DNA of 64,000 nucleotides from Novosphingobium malaysiense (GTDB lineage: Bacteria; Pseudomonadota; Alphaproteobacteria; Sphingomonadales; Sphingomonadaceae). Shown piece by piece: positions 60,385 through 64,000 of the stretch. The stretch's first letter is position 1. Every line of letters starts with the position of its first letter. The DNA lies in contig NZ_JTDI01000007.1 in NCBI RefSeq assembly GCF_000802225.1, forward strand, positions 372,001-436,000, written 5' to 3'. The position numbers were made by a program, and so were the translations under genes. The notes under the pieces are model-generated. The model was not told the origin of the DNA. It was given only the letters and a program-made list of their open reading frames with translations, and ran no database searches.

Positions 60385-60743
60385 CCACGACAACCAAGCC
60401 CGTCCGGGCCCATCCGGCTGCCGTCGTTCTCACCCCGGCCGCCGAAGCGCGTATCGCCAAGCTGATGAGCCAGGCGCCCGAAGGCGCGATCGGCGTCAAG
60501 CTCTCGACCCCGCGCCGGGGCTGCTCGGGCCTTGCCTACTCGGTCGACTACGTCACCGAGGAAGAAAAGTTCGACGAGAAGATCGAGACGCCGGGCGGCA
60601 CCTTCTACATCGACAGTGCCTCGGTGCTCTACCTGATCGGCAGCACGATGGACTGGCAGGAAGACGACTTCACCGCCGGCTTCGTGTTCGACAATCCCAA
60701 CGCCAAGGGCGCTTGCGGCTGCGGCGAGAGCTTTACGGTCTGA
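60381..60743 (+). CDS. sufA: A-type Fe-S carrier SufA
   Basis: A 120-aa carrier with cysteines at residues 48 (PRRGCSGL), 112 and 114 (GACGCGESF). It shares the fold of the ErpA protein of this window. ATG 60381 overlaps the GNAT gene stop. It is the last gene of the suf operon, and a weak hairpin follows at 60748. Confidence 0.95.
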   Translation: MTTTTKPVRAHPAAVVLTPAAEARIAKLMSQAPEGAIGVKLSTPRRGCSGLAYSVDYVTEEEKFDEKIETPGGTFYIDSASVLYLIGSTMDWQEDDFTAGFVFDNPNAKGACGCGESFTV

Positions 60744-60747
60744 TAGA

Positions 60748-60764
60748 GGCGGATGGCGTCCGCC
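60748..60764. terminator. weak hairpin after suf operon
   Basis: A 6-bp stem (GGCGGA with TCCGCC) and 5-base loop between convergent sufA and the bactofilin gene; no T-tract follows. Confidence 0.35.
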
Positions 60765-60777
60765 CCCTGCGCGAAGT

Positions 60778-61224
60778 TCAGTTCGCGTCTTCCAGAACCA
60801 GGTCGGCTTCGCGCGAGGCGGGGATCTGCACGATTGCCGGGGGCGTCTGGCCGCCATTGGGGCTCAGGCGGCCCTCGAGGCGCGCGCCCTGCTCGATGGT
60901 GAGCGAATCGTACGCGACATCGCCTTCGATGCGGGCCGTCTTCAGGATCACCACGTCGCGCGCGGCGATCGTGCCACGCACGAGCCCGGCCACGCGGACC
61001 GTTTCGGAGCGGATGGCGCCGGTAATCTCGCTGCCCTCGCCCTGAACCAGGGAATTGCAGGTGATGTCGCCTTCGACGCGGCCGTCGACATGAAGGTCGG
61101 CACTGGCCTCGATGTTTCCGGTGATGGCCGTGTCGCTGCCGAGCATCGAGAAAGTGGGAGTGCCGGCAGAACGGGCGCTGGGGGTGGTCCGGGCCATAGA
61201 ATTAGCTGTCTTTTTGCTGAACAT
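60778..61224 (-). CDS. bactofilin family cytoskeletal protein
   Basis: A 148-aa bactofilin. The central right-handed beta-helix is built from short repeats: SDTAITGNIEASADLHVDGR, EGDITCNSLVQGEGSEITG, AIRSETVRVAGLVRGTIAA, KTARIEGDVAYDSLTIEQGA. Disordered termini flank it. Bactofilins polymerise without nucleotide and recruit cell-wall enzymes. It overlaps the M23 peptidase gene by 23 bases. Confidence 0.93.
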   Translation of the reverse strand: MFSKKTANSMARTTPSARSAGTPTFSMLGSDTAITGNIEASADLHVDGRVEGDITCNSLVQGEGSEITGAIRSETVRVAGLVRGTIAARDVVILKTARIEGDVAYDSLTIEQGARLEGRLSPNGGQTPPAIVQIPASREADLVLEDAN

Positions 61225-62362
61225 TGCGAGCGGCCTCGAGGAAGGGGCGCGGATTGACGGGACGGCCGTGGACGCGGACTTCGAAGTGCAGGTGCGGGCC
61301 GGTGGAACGGCCGGTGCTGCCCATCGCGCCGATCACGGTGCCGGCGGCGACCTTCTCGCCTACGTGGGCCTTGAAGCCGGAAAGGTGCGCATAGCGGGTC
61401 ATCAGGCCGTTGCCGTGGCTGATCTCGATGCAGTTGCCGTAGCCATGACGGCGGCCGACAAAGCTGACCTTGCCCTTGGCGGCGGCGTAGATCGGCGAAC
61501 CGCGCGGGCCGGGGAAGTCGAGACCGGCGTGGAAGGCCGCAGCGTGGGTGAACGGGTCGGAGCGATAGCCGTAGCTCGAGGACACGTAGGCGACATGCGC
61601 CGGGCTCACCTGCGGGATCGAGGCGAGGCCGTTTTCCAGCGCGTCCATGCGGGCAAGGCTGGCACCCATGCGCTGGAAGCGCGGGTCGAGGCTGCCGTCG
61701 GCCGAAGTGGCGAGGCGCATCAGCGGACCACCTTCGCCGCCCTTGGCGTTGGCGATCATCGCATTGGGATTGAGGCCGAGCTTGCGGATCGCGCTGCTGG
61801 CCGCGTCGGAGCGGCGATCCGCGTAGCGGGTCATGCGCTCGACGAAAGCGAGCTGATCGGCTTCGATCCGGGCGAGACCGCGCGCTTCGGGCACGGTGGC
61901 GCTGACCTTCTTGACCATCGCGGCGGCTTCGCCGGCGCTGTCCGAGACGGTTTCGCCTGTCTTCGCGTCATTGGGCAGGTCGCCGATATGCGCTTCCACC
62001 ATCTGCTCGATGAAGTGCTGGCGACGGCGCAGGTCCTCGGTGGTTTCGCGGATGTTGTCGCGATAGGCCGCAACGCGGTTTTCCGACTTGACGACGGCCG
62101 CCTCGCGATGGAGCAGCGAGGCCTGTTCGGCCTCCGCACTTGCCTGGGCGAGCGCCGCGGCGCCGATCGTGCCCAGCCAGACGCCCAGCAGAGATGCCGT
62201 CGCTCCGGCGGCCACCATCTGCAGCCTGGAAGAAATTCTGATAAAACGGACCTGTCCTTGCGAGCGCATAATGAACTCGCGATCCGGAAAGGCGGCCCGC
62301 AGGCGCGACAAGAGCGCCCCGGCTGATGTGATGTTCAAAACGACCCCGCTTCGATTTTGCAA
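61202..62362 (-). CDS. M23-family peptidoglycan endopeptidase
   Basis: A 386-aa protein with one N-terminal membrane helix (MVAAGATASLLGVWLGTI), a coiled-coil periplasmic region (residues 75-165), and a C-terminal LytM domain: FHAGLDFPGPRGSPIYAAA, VSFVGRRHGYGNCIEISHG, RYAHLSGFKAHVGEKV and GPHLHFEVRVHG, with intact zinc ligands (H-x3-D and H-x-H). TTG 62362 or TTG 62338 is the start. The overlap with bactofilin implies joint production. Confidence 0.93.
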   Translation of the reverse strand: MQNRSGVVLNITSAGALLSRLRAAFPDREFIMRSQGQVRFIRISSRLQMVAAGATASLLGVWLGTIGAAALAQASAEAEQASLLHREAAVVKSENRVAAYRDNIRETTEDLRRRQHFIEQMVEAHIGDLPNDAKTGETVSDSAGEAAAMVKKVSATVPEARGLARIEADQLAFVERMTRYADRRSDAASSAIRKLGLNPNAMIANAKGGEGGPLMRLATSADGSLDPRFQRMGASLARMDALENGLASIPQVSPAHVAYVSSSYGYRSDPFTHAAAFHAGLDFPGPRGSPIYAAAKGKVSFVGRRHGYGNCIEISHGNGLMTRYAHLSGFKAHVGEKVAAGTVIGAMGSTGRSTGPHLHFEVRVHGRPVNPRPFLEAARNVQQKDS

Positions 62363-62440
62363 TCTCAGTCCCGAAATGGGTGGCTAGCAGGGGAGGGGGG
62401 GCAAGGCGAATCGGCTCACCGTAAACCATTGCAGAAACAG

Positions 62441-62471
62441 GGTGAGTTGAAAGTTCGATGCGGTGAGTTGA
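62441..62471. repeat. direct repeat upstream of M23 gene and proA
   Basis: The 10-mer GGTGAGTTGA occurs at 62441-62450 and 62462-62471, 21 bases apart, that is two helical turns. It lies in the 279-base divergent gap, where a hairpin (CCGTCCCG with CGGGACGG) at 62545-62563 is also present. Confidence 0.4.
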
Positions 62472-62641
62472 GGGAACTCCACAGGTTTGGCCGGCGAGTC
62501 GAAGTCGAATCGTGTCAATCCGCAAAGGGAAAAAAGGTGGTAGACCGTCCCGTTTCGGGACGGGCCACGGCATTCCAGCGGCAGCGCCCGGCGTACCCGG
62601 AATCGATGACAAATTGCGACTTCGGTGCTAGGCGGCGAGCC

Positions 62642-63943
62642 ATGAACGTGCAGACGACCAGTGTAGTGGACCAGGCCGAGAGGTCCTCCATCGAATCGCC
62701 CGAGGCCCTCGTGGCGGGCATGGCCCGCGAAGGGCGCGCGGCGCAGCGGGTGCTCGCGCGCCTCAGCGACGACCAGAAAGCCGAAGCCCTGCGCGCGGCC
62801 GCGCAGGCGCTGCGCGATGCGCAGCCGGCCATCCTCGAAGCCAATGCCCGCGACGTTGCCGCCGGCGAGGAAAAGGGGCTCACGGGCGCCATGCTCGATC
62901 GCCTGCGGCTCGATCCCGCGCGGCTTGCCGGGATCGCCGATGCCGTCGAACAGGTCGCGGCGCTCCCCGATCCCGTGGGCGAAGTGATCGATGCGAGCGA
63001 GCGGCCCAACGGCCTGAAGCTTAGCCGCGTGCGCATCCCGATCGGCCTGATCGGCATCATCTACGAGAGCCGGCCCAATGTGACGGCCGATGCCGCGGCC
63101 TTGTGCCTGCGTTCGGGCAACGCGGTGCTGCTGCGTGGCGGCAGCGAAGCGCTGCATTCCAACCGCGCGATCCAGGCGGCATTCGCCAGCGGGCTAGAAA
63201 GCGTGGGCATTCCCGCCGCGGCGATCCAGCTCGTCCCCACCCAGGACCGCGCCGTCGTCGGCGCCATGCTCACTGCGGCCGGTCTCATCGACATGATCGT
63301 CCCGCGTGGCGGCAAGAGCCTCGTCGCGCGCGTGCAGGCCGATGCCCGTGTGCCGGTGCTCGCCCATCTCGACGGCATTTGCCATACCTACATCCATTCC
63401 GCCGCGGATCCCGAAATGGCCAGGCAGGTCGCGCTCAACGCCAAGATGCGCCGCACAGGCATCTGCGGGGCGATGGAAACGCTGCTGCTCGACACGCAGT
63501 TTCCCGCTTCGCGCGCTGTCGTCACCGCGCTGCTCGAGGCCGGCTGCGAGCTGCGCGGGGATGCGCGGGCGCGGGCCCTCGATACCCGCATCCTGCCGGC
63601 CAGCGACGAGGACTGGGATACCGAATACCTCGATGCCGTGCTGTCCGTCGCCGTCGTCGACGGGCTCGATGCCGCGCTCGATCACATTGCCGCGCATTCC
63701 TCGCACCACACCGATGCCATCGTCACCGGAGACGACGCGGCGGCGGCGCGCTTCCTCAACGAAGTCGACAGCGCGATCGTCATGGTCAACGCCTCGAGCC
63801 AGTTCGCCGACGGCGGCGAATTCGGCCTGGGGGCCGAGATCGGCATTGCCACCGGCCGTCTCCACGCTCGCGGTCCGGTCGCCCTCGAAGGGCTGACCAC
63901 CTACAAGTGGCAGGTGCGCGGCAGCGGCCAGACCCGGCCCTGA
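62642..63943 (+). CDS. proA: gamma-glutamyl phosphate reductase
   Basis: A 433-aa NADPH-dependent enzyme giving glutamate-5-semialdehyde for proline. Signatures are IPIGLIGIIYESRPNVTADA, LRGGSEALHSNRAI, LAHLDGICHTYIHSAAD with the catalytic cysteine, and ASSQFADGGEFGLGAEIGIA. ATG 62642 is used; the open frame reaching back to 62357 is not homologous. nadD follows, as usual in this group. Confidence 0.96.
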   Translation: MNVQTTSVVDQAERSSIESPEALVAGMAREGRAAQRVLARLSDDQKAEALRAAAQALRDAQPAILEANARDVAAGEEKGLTGAMLDRLRLDPARLAGIADAVEQVAALPDPVGEVIDASERPNGLKLSRVRIPIGLIGIIYESRPNVTADAAALCLRSGNAVLLRGGSEALHSNRAIQAAFASGLESVGIPAAAIQLVPTQDRAVVGAMLTAAGLIDMIVPRGGKSLVARVQADARVPVLAHLDGICHTYIHSAADPEMARQVALNAKMRRTGICGAMETLLLDTQFPASRAVVTALLEAGCELRGDARARALDTRILPASDEDWDTEYLDAVLSVAVVDGLDAALDHIAAHSSHHTDAIVTGDDAAAARFLNEVDSAIVMVNASSQFADGGEFGLGAEIGIATGRLHARGPVALEGLTTYKWQVRGSGQTRP

Positions 63944-63948
63944 ACACC

Positions 63949-64000
63949 ATGGGATCGCAGCGGCGCTGCGGCCCGGCGGTCGGGCTGCTCGGCGGCAGTT
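63949..64000 (+). CDS. nadD: nicotinate-nucleotide adenylyltransferase, first 17 codons
   Basis: Starting at ATG 63949 the frame reads MGSQRRCGPAVGLLGGS, whose last residues match the start of the nucleotidyltransferase core (GLLGGSFNPAH) of NadD. The rest is outside the window. The position right after proA supports the call. Confidence 0.75.
   Translation, partial: MGSQRRCGPAVGLLGGS

Overview
The window is a chromosomal segment of a high-GC alphaproteobacterium, most likely a sphingomonad (Novosphingobium/Sphingobium/Erythrobacter-like). The order rho, hemJ, hemE, AT-rich gap with DnaA boxes, PPSR-family gene, maf, aroE, coaE, dnaQ is the alphaproteobacterial origin neighbourhood known from Caulobacter. 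An mnmE-mnmG-rsmG-parA-parB block, UrcA, DUF1491, DUF2497/PopZ and DUF6489 family proteins, and a large suf operon with an Rrf2 regulator all fit the same group. No insertion sequence, prophage, CRISPR array, rRNA or convincing tRNA gene was seen. Nearly everything looks like core genome.

Layout. 0-14.5 kb: an M23 peptidase fragment, a SUV3-like helicase, an S4 protein, fdxA, carD, a lipoprotein, Sua5/TsaC, a DUF815 ATPase, a sorbosone dehydrogenase-like protein, fRMsr, a glycine-zipper protein, TerC, rho, hemJ and hemE. 14.5-14.84 kb: the predicted origin of replication. terC to hemE point leftward and PPSR to DUF1491 point rightward, away from it. 14.8-21.4 kb: PPSR, maf-aroE-coaE, dnaQ, hpf, ptsN, a thioesterase, DUF1491 and a SleB-like hydrolase. 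21.4-28.7 kb: xthA-erpA, a CBS protein, thioesterase/ferredoxin, PopZ-like protein, tolC, a PIMT-like protein and fumarase. 28.7-36.2 kb: a LytS/LytTR two-component pair, UrcA, a lipid kinase, a phosphoesterase, and a PadR-DUF1700-DUF2807 operon with a readable promoter and operator-like palindrome. 36.2-45 kb: rplM-rpsI, ctaA-cutA, a MerC-like gene behind a Zur-like palindrome, thiS-thiG, an unrecognised 175-aa protein and three metabolic enzymes.

45.3-50.9 kb is the chromosome-segregation block. mnmE, mnmG, rsmG, parA and parB lie on one strand with stop/start overlaps from mnmG onward. Four parS sites (ParB-binding palindromes) are scattered in it, three of them inside the mnmE and rsmG coding sequences. 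With the predicted origin about 31-34 kb away and a PopZ-family gene between, the window holds the cis sites and proteins that segregate and perhaps anchor the origin.

50.9-64 kb: an acyl-CoA ligase, pyrD, then a nine-gene suf operon (Rrf2 regulator, sufB, a DUF559 protein, sufC, sufD, sufS, sufT, a GNAT acetyltransferase, sufA) in which consecutive genes overlap by 4 bases. The DUF559 protein has lost the nuclease-like acidic motif of its family and is the best candidate for an undescribed component. An orphan intrinsic terminator between pyrD and the suf regulator suggests a small RNA or a suf leader. The window ends with a bactofilin/M23 peptidase pair, proA and the start of nadD.
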